Assembly (NCBI GenBank): GCA_038252255.1
Contig: JBBSAM010000004.1
Span: forward strand, 1-64,000
Length of the DNA stretch: 64,000 nt
Source: Chersky-806 sp038252255
Lineage (GTDB): Bacteria > Actinomycetota > Acidimicrobiia > IMCC26256 > JAENVU01
Direction of reading: 5' to 3'
The notes beneath the pieces are model-generated. The model searched no databases and had not been told where the DNA came from. It was given only the letters and a program-made list of their open reading frames with translations. Both the position numbers and the translations under genes were made by a program. Shown here in pieces: positions 39,642-49,178 of this stretch (positions within the stretch are counted from its first letter, which is position 1; each line of letters starts with the position of its first letter).

Positions 39642-42299
39642 TCACAGGTCGCGCAGAGCGGTGATCGGCGCGTGCTGGGCTCGGCGGATCGTCGCGACCG
39701 CGGCCACGATCACCGCGCTCACCGATACAGCCGCGACGATCGCGAGGTACACCCACGGGACGGACAGTGCGGCGGGGGGTGGGTCGAACACGCCGGTGAG
39801 GACCTTGACGAGCATCTCCGCGAGGGCCCAACCCGTGAACGCGCCGGCAACGAGTCCACCGGCGGTGACGAACGCAGCTTCGCTCCATACGAAGCCGCCG
39901 AGCTGGCGGCGCTTGGCTCCGAGCGCAGTCGCGATCGCGAACGTTCGTCGCCGTTCGGCAAAACCGAGCGCGAGGACGAGGCCGGTCGCCGCGGCCGCGA
40001 GCGCAACCGCGAAGGCAAGCTCCACGCGGGTGAGCCCGGAGAGGTCGACAGCGGTGAGGCTGGAGCCCACGACCTTGCGGGAGGTGGTGATGTCGGTAAC
40101 GGTCGCGGACGTGCCGACCTGGGCACGGATCTTGGCCGCGACTGCGGGCGGCGAGTTGCCTCCGGTGTCCACGAGGAACGCGCCGATCGCGCTGCTGCCG
40201 GTGGTTCGGGCGACGTAGCCGGCGTTCGCGAGCATGAAGCTGTCTCGCGGCGCGGTGGGGAACTCGGTCGCGACTCCGAGGTAGTGGAACGGCACTTCGG
40301 TGAGCTGCTTGGTCCGGCCGTCCTGGAGGCGCAGGCGCAACGTGTCGCCGGGGCGGAGTTGGAAGTCCTTGACGGTCTCGGCGCTGACGAGGATGCCGTC
40401 GGGCTGCCGGCCGAGCCGACTGATGAGTCCGCGGGCAGTGCCGCCCTGGAAGTACGCGTCTTGCAGCTTGGTTGCGGCGACGATCGTGGAGGTGCGTACG
40501 CCGTAGAGGTCTTGGAGGTCGGCTCCGACGTACGCGTAGCGGTGTTGGAGTGGTTCGACGGACTTGACCCCGGGGACCGTGGCCAGACGCGTTCCGGCGG
40601 CTGCAGTCACTGAGCTGCCAGGTGCTTCGGTGACGGTGACGTCGGCGCCGTTGGTGAGGCGTGCGTCGACCTCGGACTGGGCTTTGTACGTCTGGTTGAA
40701 CACTGCCGTCGACGTTGCGAACGCTGTCGTCAGCGCGACGAGTGCGAGTGCACCGGCGAGCAGGCGCCGTTGGCGGCCCATCGTCGCGCCGACGGTGCTG
40801 GCGAGTCGGCCGGAGAACGGCCGAGCCAACGTCCGGGGGACCGCGCGCCGGACGCTGAGCAAGAGGTACGCGACCCGCCAAGCGAGCAGGCCGGCGCCGG
40901 CCCACAGCAGCGCGGGTCCAGCCAATGCCCAGTAGCTCACCGAGATCGCCGGAGTGCCTTCGGGCGCGAGGACGAGCTGGTACCCGTTGCGGCTGGTGAG
41001 CCAGAACACGAGCGCGGAGCCGGCGAGCAGCGCGAAGTCGGCGCCGGATCGCATCCATCGCGGAGCGCGCGCCCGCCCGACGACGCGGCGGGCGCCGACC
41101 ACGGTCAGAGAACGTGCGTCACGCCAGGCGGGGAGTGCAAGCGCCACGGCCGATATCACCAACCCGACGATGGCTGCCCCACCGGCCCAGACGATCGCCG
41201 TGGTTGTGGTCGCGCCGAACGACGCAGTTCCGAATGAGAGTCTGCCGACCATCGCCGCGACGCCGAGTCCGGCGACCGCACCGATGCCGGCGACGACCGC
41301 GGCTTCGAGCAGCGCGAGCCGGACCAACGTGGAGGTGGTCGCCCCTCGGGTTCGCAGCAGCGCCTGCTCTCGGCGACGCCGGTCAGCGCCGGAGGCGGCG
41401 ACCGTCGCAGTGAGGAGACCGGCGAGGACGGCGCCCGGGACCCCGAGGAACAGGAACAGCACCTGCGCGTAGAGGGCGTCGCCGCGCGCGGCGGAAAGCG
41501 TCGCGCCGAGGTTGTCGCCAACGAGGCCGGTACCGGCGAGCTTCACCTCGATGTTCCGCGCCGATCTACTCACCTGCGTGTACGCAGCCGACGGGTCGGC
41601 GGGAAGTGCGTGCGACAGCCGTGCGTGTACTTGGCTGTGAACCTGGTCGGGTCTCGACGCGGCGAGCAGATCGAACGTCGCGTGCCAGAGATTCGCGGGG
41701 AGCAGGATCACGTTGTCAGGCGGTGCCTGGGGTTGCGCACCGACCGGCGCGCCGACCTTCTGGAAGAACGAGTCGGCTTGGGGTAGGTCGACGACCCCGT
41801 CGACTCGGACATCCACCGGCGGAAGGCCGGCGCGTCCCACGGAGATCGTGTCGCCGGGTGCGACGTGCAGGTTCGCGGCGGTCTGTTGTGCGATGAGCAC
41901 GCCGGAACGAGCGCCGGCGAGGTCGCGGATCACGCCGGGGAATTCCTGGCGGTAGGTGTCCGGGAGCCCGACGACGACGCCGGGCCCGGTGCTCTGCGTG
42001 GAACCGGCCGTCGTCGCCTGCAACCCGGTGGTCTGCGCGAGCTCGACCTGGAGCGCCACCTGGGCTCGGGACGTGACCGCGCTGAGCACCGTCGACGGAT
42101 CGGCGCCGGGCTGGGCCTCGACCTGCCAGTCGACCGACACGGTTTGCACGGCGCGGTGGGTCATGGTCGCTTTCGAGCCGGCCAGGAACGCCCCGATCGA
42201 CGCGAGGAGCGCCACCGCGATCGCGACCCCGGTGGCGGTGGCGAACAGCCGTCCCGGCCGGTGGGTGACCGCGCCGCGGATCCAGGTCAGGCCGAGCAC
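39642..42299 (-). CDS. Large FtsX-family ABC transporter permease
   Basis: An 885-residue permease with duplicated FtsX architecture: one N-terminal helix (LFATATGVAIAVALLASIGA), a large extracytoplasmic domain, and a helix cluster around residues 290-480. A second extracytoplasmic domain (about 545-760) and three C-terminal helices follow, ending near VYLAIVAAVSVSAVIVAAVA. RRREQALLRTRGATTSTLVR and RRRTFAIATALGAKRRQLGG are the two coupling loops. The GTG at 42299 follows AGGAGGA and overlaps the preceding ATPase gene by 13 bases. It is the last gene of a lipoprotein-ATPase-ATPase-permease operon, likely a lipid or peptide exporter. Confidence 0.9.
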   Translation of the reverse strand: MLGLTWIRGAVTHRPGRLFATATGVAIAVALLASIGAFLAGSKATMTHRAVQTVSVDWQVEAQPGADPSTVLSAVTSRAQVALQVELAQTTGLQATTAGSTQSTGPGVVVGLPDTYRQEFPGVIRDLAGARSGVLIAQQTAANLHVAPGDTISVGRAGLPPVDVRVDGVVDLPQADSFFQKVGAPVGAQPQAPPDNVILLPANLWHATFDLLAASRPDQVHSQVHARLSHALPADPSAAYTQVSRSARNIEVKLAGTGLVGDNLGATLSAARGDALYAQVLFLFLGVPGAVLAGLLTATVAASGADRRRREQALLRTRGATTSTLVRLALLEAAVVAGIGAVAGLGVAAMVGRLSFGTASFGATTTTAIVWAGGAAIVGLVISAVALALPAWRDARSLTVVGARRVVGRARAPRWMRSGADFALLAGSALVFWLTSRNGYQLVLAPEGTPAISVSYWALAGPALLWAGAGLLAWRVAYLLLSVRRAVPRTLARPFSGRLASTVGATMGRQRRLLAGALALVALTTAFATSTAVFNQTYKAQSEVDARLTNGADVTVTEAPGSSVTAAAGTRLATVPGVKSVEPLQHRYAYVGADLQDLYGVRTSTIVAATKLQDAYFQGGTARGLISRLGRQPDGILVSAETVKDFQLRPGDTLRLRLQDGRTKQLTEVPFHYLGVATEFPTAPRDSFMLANAGYVARTTGSSAIGAFLVDTGGNSPPAVAAKIRAQVGTSATVTDITTSRKVVGSSLTAVDLSGLTRVELAFAVALAAAATGLVLALGFAERRRTFAIATALGAKRRQLGGFVWSEAAFVTAGGLVAGAFTGWALAEMLVKVLTGVFDPPPAALSVPWVYLAIVAAVSVSAVIVAAVATIRRAQHAPITALRDL

Positions 42300-42994
42300 G
42301 GTTCCTCCTGGTGCGGAGCGTCCGGGGCTTGGTCCAGCGACAGGCGGCCGTCGGCGACGGTCCAGCAGCGGGCAAGACGATCGCCAACGGCGGGATCGTG
42401 CGTGCTCACCACGAGCGCCGCGCCCGTGTGGCCGGCGGCCTCGAGCAGCACATCGATGACGTCTGCCGCGATGGTGTGGTCGAGCTGCCCGGTAGGCTCG
42501 TCGGCAAGCAACAGACGAGGTTCCTGCGCGAGCGCCCGTGCGATAGCGACTCGTTGCGCCTGTCCGCCCGAGAGCTCTTCGGGCAGCTTGCTCGCCAGCG
42601 TGATGAGGCCGAGACGGTCGAGCGCGCGATGCGCGCGTTCGTTCGCCTGGTTGATGTCGATCCCACCGAGCACGAGGGGGAGTGCGACGTTCTCGGTGAC
42701 GTCGAGCGGCGGCAGCAGGCTCGGGCCCTGGAGAACGAGCGCGACGGGCCCGGGCCGCAGCGACGCTCGTTGCCCGAGCGCCGGCCAGGTGATCGATCCC
42801 GCGGTCGGTGTGTCGAGGCCGGCGATCAGGTGCAGCAGCGTCGACTTGCCGGACCCCGAGGGCCCCATGATCGCGAGACGGTCCCCGGCCCAGATCTCGC
42901 ACGTCGCGCCGTGCAGGGCCACCACAGCTGACCGTCCCGAGCCGTACGTGCGGGCGAGCTGGTCGCAACGAACCAAAGGTTCGGCGCTCATCAC
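42287..42994 (-). CDS. ABC transporter ATP-binding protein (second of pair)
   Basis: A 235-residue MacB/LolD-like ATPase. Walker A is MGPSGSGKSTLLHLIAG, the Q-loop is LVLQGPSLLPPL, the signature is ELSGGQAQRVAIARALA, Walker B is RLLLADEPTGQLD and the switch His is VSTHDP. All catalytic motifs are canonical. The ATG overlaps the stop of the first ATPase gene (ATGA), and its end overlaps the permease start. With the first ATPase it probably forms an asymmetric pair driving the single duplicated permease. Confidence 0.92.
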   Translation of the reverse strand: MMSAEPLVRCDQLARTYGSGRSAVVALHGATCEIWAGDRLAIMGPSGSGKSTLLHLIAGLDTPTAGSITWPALGQRASLRPGPVALVLQGPSLLPPLDVTENVALPLVLGGIDINQANERAHRALDRLGLITLASKLPEELSGGQAQRVAIARALAQEPRLLLADEPTGQLDHTIAADVIDVLLEAAGHTGAALVVSTHDPAVGDRLARCWTVADGRLSLDQAPDAPHQEEPCSA

Positions 42995-43650
42995 TCAACC
43001 CGCCCGTCGCGCAGTGCCACGGTCCGATCGGCCTCTTCCGCGAGGGCCGAGTTGTGCGTGACGACCACGACTGCGGTTCCCGCGCGGGCGAGGTTGCGGA
43101 GCAGCGCGATGAGTCGGGAGCCGTTCGCCTGATCGAGCTCGCCGGTCGGTTCGTCGGCGAGCACGACCGCGGGGTCGTTCGCCAGCGTGACCGCGAGGCC
43201 GGCGCGGGACAGCTCCCCGCCGGACAGCTCCGAGGGATGTGCCCGCGCCCGTGGTTCGATCCCGAGCTCCTCGAGCAGGTCGTGGGCGGAACGCTTCGAC
43301 GTTCCGTGGGCGAGCTGCTGGGCCAGTCGGACGTTCTCCGCGACCGTGAGGTGCTCGAGGAGATTGGCGTTCTGGAAGAGGACCCCGATCTTGCGGGCGC
43401 GGATCGATGCCCGTTCCGCCTCGGGGCGACGCGACAGTGGCTCGCCTTCGATCCGGACCACACCACCGTCGGGCTCGTCGAGTCCCGCGAGGCACGCGAG
43501 CAGCGTCGACTTCCCCGACCCCGACGGTCCGGTCACCGCGACGACCTCACCGGCTTCGACCGTGACTGACACGCCCCGCAACGCAAGGGTCTCGTCATCG
43601 CCTGCGTGGTAGAAGCGGTAGAGGTTCGACGCTTCGAGCGCGACGGTCAT
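42991..43650 (-). CDS. ABC transporter ATP-binding protein (first of pair) with altered signature
   Basis: About 219 residues. Walker A is TGPSGSGKSTLLACLAG, the Q-loop is VLFQNANLLEHL, Walker B is AVVLADEPTGELD and the switch His is VTHNS. The signature reads ELSGGELSRAGLAVTLA, lacking the usual QxQR continuation found in its partner, and the catalytic Glu in DEPTG is kept. The ATG at 43650 overlaps the lipoprotein stop by 4 bases; an upstream ATG at 43686 would lie inside that gene. Confidence 0.9.
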   Translation of the reverse strand: MTVALEASNLYRFYHAGDDETLALRGVSVTVEAGEVVAVTGPSGSGKSTLLACLAGLDEPDGGVVRIEGEPLSRRPEAERASIRARKIGVLFQNANLLEHLTVAENVRLAQQLAHGTSKRSAHDLLEELGIEPRARAHPSELSGGELSRAGLAVTLANDPAVVLADEPTGELDQANGSRLIALLRNLARAGTAVVVVTHNSALAEEADRTVALRDGRVE

Positions 43651-44288
43651 GCCGTCCACGCGAACGAGTTGGTGACCGTCTTCCACGGATCGACGTTGTC
43701 CGAGCCACGCGCGCCCGAGAGGGTCAGCGTGACTTGCTTGCCGTTGCGCCAGAAGTCGTACCGTTCCACGTCGAGTGCCACCCGCTTGCCCGTCACGGGA
43801 TCCGGTGTCGAGCCGGCCCGGTAGGTCACGAGGATTGCCGGTCCCGCGGCGCGGTTCACGGTCTCGACCTTCACCAGCTCGAAGTTCGGGACGTCGCGGC
43901 GCAGTGCCGCGACGTCCGTTGCCTGCACGCCCGCCGTGGTCGGGGCGACCGGCACGCTCGTCGCGGTGGCGTTGATGGTGTTGTAGTGATCAGTGAACGT
44001 GGTTGTACTTCCGCTGGTCGCGCGGGCCCAACCCTCCGGGACCTTCAAGGCGTAGCCGTCGGTCGCCGCGGTAAATGGCACGAACGCCTGGGTGTCGGGG
44101 ATGTCTCCGGGTGCAACCACCTCGGGAGCGTTCGGATCGACGCCCCCTGCCTTCGACGTTGCGTTCGTCGCCGTATTCGCAGGCATCGACGGATTCGACG
44201 CTTTCGTCGATGATCCGCCGCACGCCGCGGCGAGCACGCTCAAGACGACTGTCATCGACGCGGTGACGATGGCCGTTCTTCGTCGCAT
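43647..44288 (-). CDS. Lipoprotein of the ABC export operon
   Basis: A 213-residue exported lipoprotein. Its signal MRRRTAIVTASMTVVLSVLA ends in a lipobox with Cys just after LAAA. A Ser/Asn/Thr linker precedes a globular domain: FTAATDGYALKVPEGWARA, ILVTYRAGSTPDPVTGKRVA and VTLTLSGARGSDNVDPWKTV. This resembles PsbP-like or LpqN-type actinobacterial lipoproteins. The ATG at 44288 follows AGGAGA. It is the first gene of the operon and may deliver or receive the exporter substrate. It diverges from a two-component system that could control it. Confidence 0.85.
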   Translation of the reverse strand: MRRRTAIVTASMTVVLSVLAAACGGSSTKASNPSMPANTATNATSKAGGVDPNAPEVVAPGDIPDTQAFVPFTAATDGYALKVPEGWARATSGSTTTFTDHYNTINATATSVPVAPTTAGVQATDVAALRRDVPNFELVKVETVNRAAGPAILVTYRAGSTPDPVTGKRVALDVERYDFWRNGKQVTLTLSGARGSDNVDPWKTVTNSFAWTA

Positions 44289-44432
44289 GAGGGTCTCCTG
44301 CACTCGTCGGTGGATGGGCACGTAGGACCGTACGGATCCACGAGAAAGCGAGCGGGTGCTCACGCGTGAGCGAACGGCAAACTCTCGACATCGGGTCCCA
44401 TTCGCCGTGGGTCTCCTCCTAGCCTGGAGACC

Positions 44433-45119
44433 GTGTTGGCAGAGATCCTCCTGATCGAAGACGATGCAACGATCAGTCGCTCGCTCGAACAAGCACTGAC
44501 GGCCGAGGGTTACGACGTCACCGTCGCAACAGACGGTGCGTCGGCCCGTCAGGCGTTCACCGAGGAGAAGCCGCATCTCGTTTTGCTCGACCTCGGGTTG
44601 CCCGATGCCGACGGTGTCGACCTGTGTCGCGAGTTCCGCGCCGCTGGGCCGGCAACCTCGATCGTTGTGCTCACCGCCCGGCAGGAGGAGGCCGACATCG
44701 TCGTCGGCCTCGACGCCGGAGCCGACGACTACATCACCAAACCATTCCGACTTGCAGAGCTACTTGCACGTGTTCGCGCGCACCTGCGTCGTCCGGAGCT
44801 CCACGGCCTCGGCGATCGGGTGACTCTTGGTGATCTCGAGATCGATGTCGCCGCCCGTCGAGCTTGGGTGGGAACCGATGAGCTGGGGCTCCGGCCCCGG
44901 GAGTTCGACCTCCTCGTGCTCTTGGCGTCCGAAGCGGGCCGGGCCGTGACCCGGGAACGCATCATGGACGAGGTCTGGGACGAGAACTGGTACGGCTCGA
45001 CCAAGACGCTTGACGTTCACGTGTCCGCACTGCGACGCAAGCTCGGAGCCGATCCCTCGCTTCGTGCCCCGACGATCACCGCGCTACCGCGGTTCGGCTA
45101 CCGCCTCGACGCGCCGTGA
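44433..45119 (+). CDS. OmpR-family response regulator
   Basis: A 228-residue DNA-binding regulator. The receiver domain has the acidic pair ED near 9-10, phospho-acceptor D53 (LVLLDLGLPDADG), Thr in VVLTARQ and Lys in DYITKPFRL. The C-terminal winged helix includes LGLRPREFDLLVLLASEAGR and TLDVHVSALRRKLG. A GTG start is used. Its stop overlaps the kinase start (GTGA). The lipoprotein/ABC operon is divergent, a frequent layout for envelope-stress regulators and their transporters. Confidence 0.94.
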   Translation: MLAEILLIEDDATISRSLEQALTAEGYDVTVATDGASARQAFTEEKPHLVLLDLGLPDADGVDLCREFRAAGPATSIVVLTARQEEADIVVGLDAGADDYITKPFRLAELLARVRAHLRRPELHGLGDRVTLGDLEIDVAARRAWVGTDELGLRPREFDLLVLLASEAGRAVTRERIMDEVWDENWYGSTKTLDVHVSALRRKLGADPSLRAPTITALPRFGYRLDAP

Positions 45120-46402
45120 AGCGGCGCATTCTCTATTCGATCATCGGTGTCACTGCCGTCGCGCTGCTGATGCTTGGCGTACCGCTCGGGTTGTCCGTCG
45201 AGCACCTGTACGTCAGCCAGGAGGTGCTTCGACTCGAACGTGAAGCAAGCGAGGCTCGCGGCGCGGTCAACGCCGCGAGCGTCGGGACAGGTGACACGAT
45301 CGAGCTACACAGTGACGGGAGCACCACGTTCGCCGCCTACGACGTGACCGGGCGACGGATCGCGGGTTCCGGGCCCGTGAGAGCAGACGCGGTCGTAACG
45401 CGGGCACTTCGCGGCGACGTATCGGATGCTCGCGCAAGTGGGCGGATCGTTGCCGCGATCCCGGTCACCGGAGACGAACGGGTGGTCGCCGCGGTGCGTG
45501 CCAGTCGCCCCACGAGTGTTGTCACCGATCGGACGCACCGAGCGTGGCTGCTCATAGCGCTGATCGGGCTCGGCGCGCTGGTCGTGGCCGCGCTGCTGGC
45601 TCGTTGGCAGGCGCGCCGTCTGACTCGGCCAGTCGACGTGCTGGTCGACTCGGCCGAGCGGCTCGGTGCCGGTGACTTCAGCATCCATACGGTCCGGTCC
45701 GGGATCGGAGAGCTGGATCATCTGGGTCTGGCGCTGGAGAGCACCGCTACGCGCTTGGGCGATGCGGCATCTCGCGAGCGTTCGTTCAGCAGCGATGTCT
45801 CCCACCAGCTCCGTACTCCGATCGCGGCTCTTCGCGTTCGGGTGGAGAGCGCACTCCGAGCAGATGACACCCACCTCCGTGGGGCACTCGAAGAGACGAT
45901 CGTGCCGATCGATCAACTCGAGTCGACCGTCGAGGATCTTCTTGCACTGGCGCGTGACACCCACGCTGATCGCTCACCTCTCGACGTGGCGCGGATCCTG
46001 CGCGACACCGAAGATGCCTGGCACGGGAGGTTCGCCGCTGTCGGCCGCCCGTTGCGCCTCGACCTGGAAGGCAGCTTCGACCGTCCAAGGGTCGCGGAGC
46101 CCGCGGTGCGGGAAGTGCTGGAGGTCCTGATGGACAACGCCTTGCAGCACGGTGCCGGCGTCGTGACGCTGCGGGCCCGGAGCGCGCCCGGCGCAGTCGT
46201 GATCGATGTCGCGGACGAAGGGCGGCGCCGACTCGACGCCACGCGCATCTTCGACCGGAGGGTCGGCCGGGGAACCGGGATCGGCCTTGCGCTGGCTCGG
46301 ACGCTCACCGAAGCGGAAGGCGGTCGACTTCTACTCGACCCGCCAGGCCCGAACCCGACCTTCAGCGTGGTTCTTCCGGTGTCGCCCGCTCCCGACGCGT
46401 GA
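45116..46402 (+). CDS. Sensor histidine kinase
   Basis: A 428-residue membrane kinase. An N-terminal helix (ILYSIIGVTAVALLMLGVPL) and a second at about 143-162 bracket an extracytoplasmic sensor of about 110 residues. A HAMP region follows (RRLTRPVDVLVDSAERLGAG), then the H-box FSSDVSHQLRTPIAALR with phospho-acceptor H230, N-box LMDNALQHG and the glycine-rich GTGIGLALARTL. It pairs with the response regulator in front by a 4-base overlap. The signal is unknown. Confidence 0.93.
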   Translation: MKRRILYSIIGVTAVALLMLGVPLGLSVEHLYVSQEVLRLEREASEARGAVNAASVGTGDTIELHSDGSTTFAAYDVTGRRIAGSGPVRADAVVTRALRGDVSDARASGRIVAAIPVTGDERVVAAVRASRPTSVVTDRTHRAWLLIALIGLGALVVAALLARWQARRLTRPVDVLVDSAERLGAGDFSIHTVRSGIGELDHLGLALESTATRLGDAASRERSFSSDVSHQLRTPIAALRVRVESALRADDTHLRGALEETIVPIDQLESTVEDLLALARDTHADRSPLDVARILRDTEDAWHGRFAAVGRPLRLDLEGSFDRPRVAEPAVREVLEVLMDNALQHGAGVVTLRARSAPGAVVIDVADEGRRRLDATRIFDRRVGRGTGIGLALARTLTEAEGGRLLLDPPGPNPTFSVVLPVSPAPDA

Positions 46403-46471
46403 TCACTCGGATGATCGCCGCATGACCCAGCTCACATCGTCTTCACACGTCGATCTCATTAGGTTGACCGG

Positions 46472-47149
46472 GTGAGAGTCTTGATCGTCGAGGACGAGCC
46501 GCGGATGGCGAGCCTGTTGAAGCGGGGATTCCTCGAAGAGGGGTACGCGGTCGACATCGCGAACTCCGGTCCTGATGGTCTGTGGATGGCCACGGAGAAT
46601 CCCTACGACGCGATCGTGCTCGACGTGATGTTGCCCGACAAAGATGGGTTCGCGGTTTGTCGAGAGCTTCGTGCTGCGGAGCGATGGACGCCCATCATCT
46701 TGGTGACCGCGCGTGCCAGTGTCGACGACCGGGTGCGCGGCCTGGATGCGGGCGCGGACGATTACTTGCCGAAGCCCTTCAGCTTTGCGGAGCTCTCTGC
46801 TCGGGTGCGCGCGCTTGTCCGGCGCGGTATCCGCGAACGCCCGGTCACGCTTGAGGTTGGGGACCTTCGCCTCGACCCAGCTCTCCACCGCGCCTGGCGC
46901 GGGTCCGAGGAGCTGTCGTTGTCACCGAAGGAGATGGCGCTGCTGGAGCTGTTTCTCCGGCATCCTGACGAAGTGATAACTCGCACGCAGATTCTCGAGC
47001 ACGTGTGGGACTTCGCCTACGACGGGCTCTCGAACGTCGTTGACCAGTACGTGTCGTACCTGCGAAAGAAGATCGACAAGCCGTTCGGCCGTGACGATCT
47101 GAAGACCATTCGCGGGGTCGGCTACCGGCTCGCTGCCGCCGAAGGTTAG
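46472..47149 (+). CDS. OmpR-family response regulator (second system)
   Basis: A 225-residue regulator. The receiver has EDE at 7-9, phospho-acceptor D51 (AIVLDVMLPDKDGF), Thr in ILVTARAS and Lys in DYLPKPFSF. The C-terminal winged helix has LSLSPKEMALLELFLRHPDE and SNVVDQYVSYLRKKID. A GTG start is used. It begins 69 bases after the first kinase gene and four bases before its own kinase. It resembles the MprA/TcrA branch of actinobacterial regulators. Confidence 0.94.
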   Translation: MRVLIVEDEPRMASLLKRGFLEEGYAVDIANSGPDGLWMATENPYDAIVLDVMLPDKDGFAVCRELRAAERWTPIILVTARASVDDRVRGLDAGADDYLPKPFSFAELSARVRALVRRGIRERPVTLEVGDLRLDPALHRAWRGSEELSLSPKEMALLELFLRHPDEVITRTQILEHVWDFAYDGLSNVVDQYVSYLRKKIDKPFGRDDLKTIRGVGYRLAAAEG

Positions 47150-47153
47150 GGAC

Positions 47154-48533
47154 GTGCCGATCCGGGCGCGATTGTCCGCGCTTGCCGCCGTGGGAGCCCT
47201 GCTCGCTGTGTTGCTCGGCGGATGGGTGTTCGTCGACCGGCTCCGAGACAGCCTGCACTCGTCGGTGGATTCGTCGTTGCGGACGCGCGCAGACGCGCTC
47301 GTCCAGAGCGTGCACGATGCGAGTGGCGGGATCGACTTTCAGGACCAGGGTTCCACGCGACTCATCGCGGCGAAGGAGGCCATCGCCCAGGTCGTCGACC
47401 CGACCGGTCAGCTGGTCGAGACGTCGGAAGGCGCCGGCAACAAGGTGCTGATACCCGCCGGGGCGCTCGCCGCGGCCCGTTCGGGCACCGTCGTCGTCGA
47501 AGCGCACCTTCCGCACGACAGCCATGCCGTCCGCCTGCTCGCGACCCCGGCCGATCGAGCCGGGGCCCGCTGGGTCGTCATCGTCGGCAGCTCGCTGGAG
47601 GCCGTCGACAACGCGATCGGGACCGTCCAGACCGGCATGGTGATCGGGGGGATTGTCACGGTGCTGCTCGCGGGCGGTGGTGCCTGGGTGCTGGGAACCC
47701 TCGCGCTCCGCCCAGTGGAGCGGATGAGTCGCCAGGCGGCGACCATCTCGGAACACGACGCACAAGGCCGTCTTCCGATCCCCTCGACCCACGACGAGAT
47801 CGCAGAGCTCGGCGAGACGATGAATGCACTGCTCGCACGGTTGCAGAAGGCACTCGCGCAACAACGCTCGTTCGTGGCCGACGCCGGCCACGAGTTGCGT
47901 ACCCCACTCGCGATTCTTCGCACCGAGCTCGAGCTCGCCGGGCTGCCGGGTCGCGACGAGTCGGAACTTCGCCGGGCGGTTGCGGGCGCCGCGACGGAGA
48001 CGGAGCGGCTCTCATTGCTCGCCGAAGAGCTCCTGTTCCTCGCCCGCCACGACGAACACGGGTCGAGCCGGCCGAAGGAGCTCCAACCGATTCGGCCGCT
48101 CCTCGAAGGCGCCGTCAACGCAGCCGGGATCCAGGCCGCGGCGAAGGATGTCGCGATCCGCCTCGACGCCGATCACGAGCTCGCGGCGGCGGTGATTGGC
48201 GACGACCTTCGCCGCGCCGTGGACAACCTGCTCGCCAACGCCGTGCGCCAGGCACCCGCGGGTTCGGCTGTCGAGGTGCTCGCCGACTCTGATTCCGACC
48301 AGCTCACCGTCGTCATTCGCGATCGGGGCAGCGGGTTCCCGCCGGACTTCTTGCCGCACGCGTTCGAACGCTTCCGTCGGGGGGACGACGCTCGCGCGCG
48401 TGACGACGGCGGAGCCGGCTTGGGCCTCGCGATCGTGCGAGCCGTCGCCCTCGAGCACGGGGGTGATGCCGAAGCGTCGAACCGCCAAGACGGCGGTGCC
48501 GAAGTGCGACTTCGACTCCAACTTCGAGCCTGA
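47154..48533 (+). CDS. Sensor histidine kinase (second system)
   Basis: A 459-residue membrane kinase. The first helix is LSALAAVGALLAVLLGGWVF; an extracytoplasmic domain of about 120 residues follows, then a second helix (MVIGGIVTVLLAGGGAWVLG). The HAMP region contains LALRPVERMSRQAATISEHD. The H-box is FVADAGHELRTPLAILR with H246, the N-box is DNLLANAVRQAP, and GAGLGLAIVRAVALEHGG is the ATP lid end. A GTG start lies four bases after the regulator stop. A gene for an acidic secreted protein follows, which is a common neighbour of such kinases. Confidence 0.93.
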   Translation: MPIRARLSALAAVGALLAVLLGGWVFVDRLRDSLHSSVDSSLRTRADALVQSVHDASGGIDFQDQGSTRLIAAKEAIAQVVDPTGQLVETSEGAGNKVLIPAGALAAARSGTVVVEAHLPHDSHAVRLLATPADRAGARWVVIVGSSLEAVDNAIGTVQTGMVIGGIVTVLLAGGGAWVLGTLALRPVERMSRQAATISEHDAQGRLPIPSTHDEIAELGETMNALLARLQKALAQQRSFVADAGHELRTPLAILRTELELAGLPGRDESELRRAVAGAATETERLSLLAEELLFLARHDEHGSSRPKELQPIRPLLEGAVNAAGIQAAAKDVAIRLDADHELAAAVIGDDLRRAVDNLLANAVRQAPAGSAVEVLADSDSDQLTVVIRDRGSGFPPDFLPHAFERFRRGDDARARDDGGAGLGLAIVRAVALEHGGDAEASNRQDGGAEVRLRLQLRA

Positions 48534-48641
48534 CCCGGTCCCTGGCTCCGAGCATGTGTGCGTTCTCATGTTCCTCACACGGCCGGTGAAGCCCGGTTCC
48601 CGGATGCTGAAGACCCAACCGCAAGAGACGGAGACGACACC

Positions 48642-49001
48642 ATGAAGATGAAGGACAAGCTGATCGGCGCGGGAGCCGTGCTCCTCGCCTTTGGCGGGCT
48701 CGGCACCGCGGTTGCGGTGGCGGCGCCATCCGGGGCCACTGCACCCCCGGCGGTGCACGCCCCGGCCGCCGCGAAAAAGGTGACCGAGCCGACAACCGCG
48801 GCGGACACCGACCAGATCCAGCAGGGTGACCAGACGGCGCCCGACGCCCCTGGAGCGACCGAAGCTCCCGATACGAACGAGAAGGCCGACTCGGCCAAGG
48901 AGAGCGGGACCGAGACGGAGTCCAGCACCGACGCCGACGGTCCCGGCGGTCATCAGGACCCGCCGGGTCAGGTCGACAACCAGCAGGCGGGCCAGAACTA
49001 G
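48642..49001 (+). CDS. Secreted acidic low-complexity protein
   Basis: A 119-residue protein with a signal-like N-terminus (MKMKDKLIGAGAVLLAFGG). An Ala/Pro-rich stretch is followed by a disordered, strongly acidic region (DTNEKADSAKESGTETESS). It ends in GPGGHQDPPGQVDNQQAGQN. Similar short proteins with a GPGGH-type tail sit beside two-component genes in actinobacteria; no biochemical role is known to me. The ATG at 48642 follows GGAGACG. It lies 108 bases after the second kinase and may be its target or sensed partner. Confidence 0.75.
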   Translation: MKMKDKLIGAGAVLLAFGGLGTAVAVAAPSGATAPPAVHAPAAAKKVTEPTTAADTDQIQQGDQTAPDAPGATEAPDTNEKADSAKESGTETESSTDADGPGGHQDPPGQVDNQQAGQN

Positions 49002-49178
49002 CACCGCTGTCGCCGGCCGGGTCGGGACCGCTCGTCGCGGGCGGGCCCGGCCCGGGCGCGCCCGTGCCCGATTCGGCGGCGTTCCTCCGGGCGGCTCCGG
49101 CCGTGACGTCTTTCATCCAGGACGCGGCGTGCGACCGGTGAACGGGACTCCGAGGCGGGCGGCTCCTGAGCTCATTTG

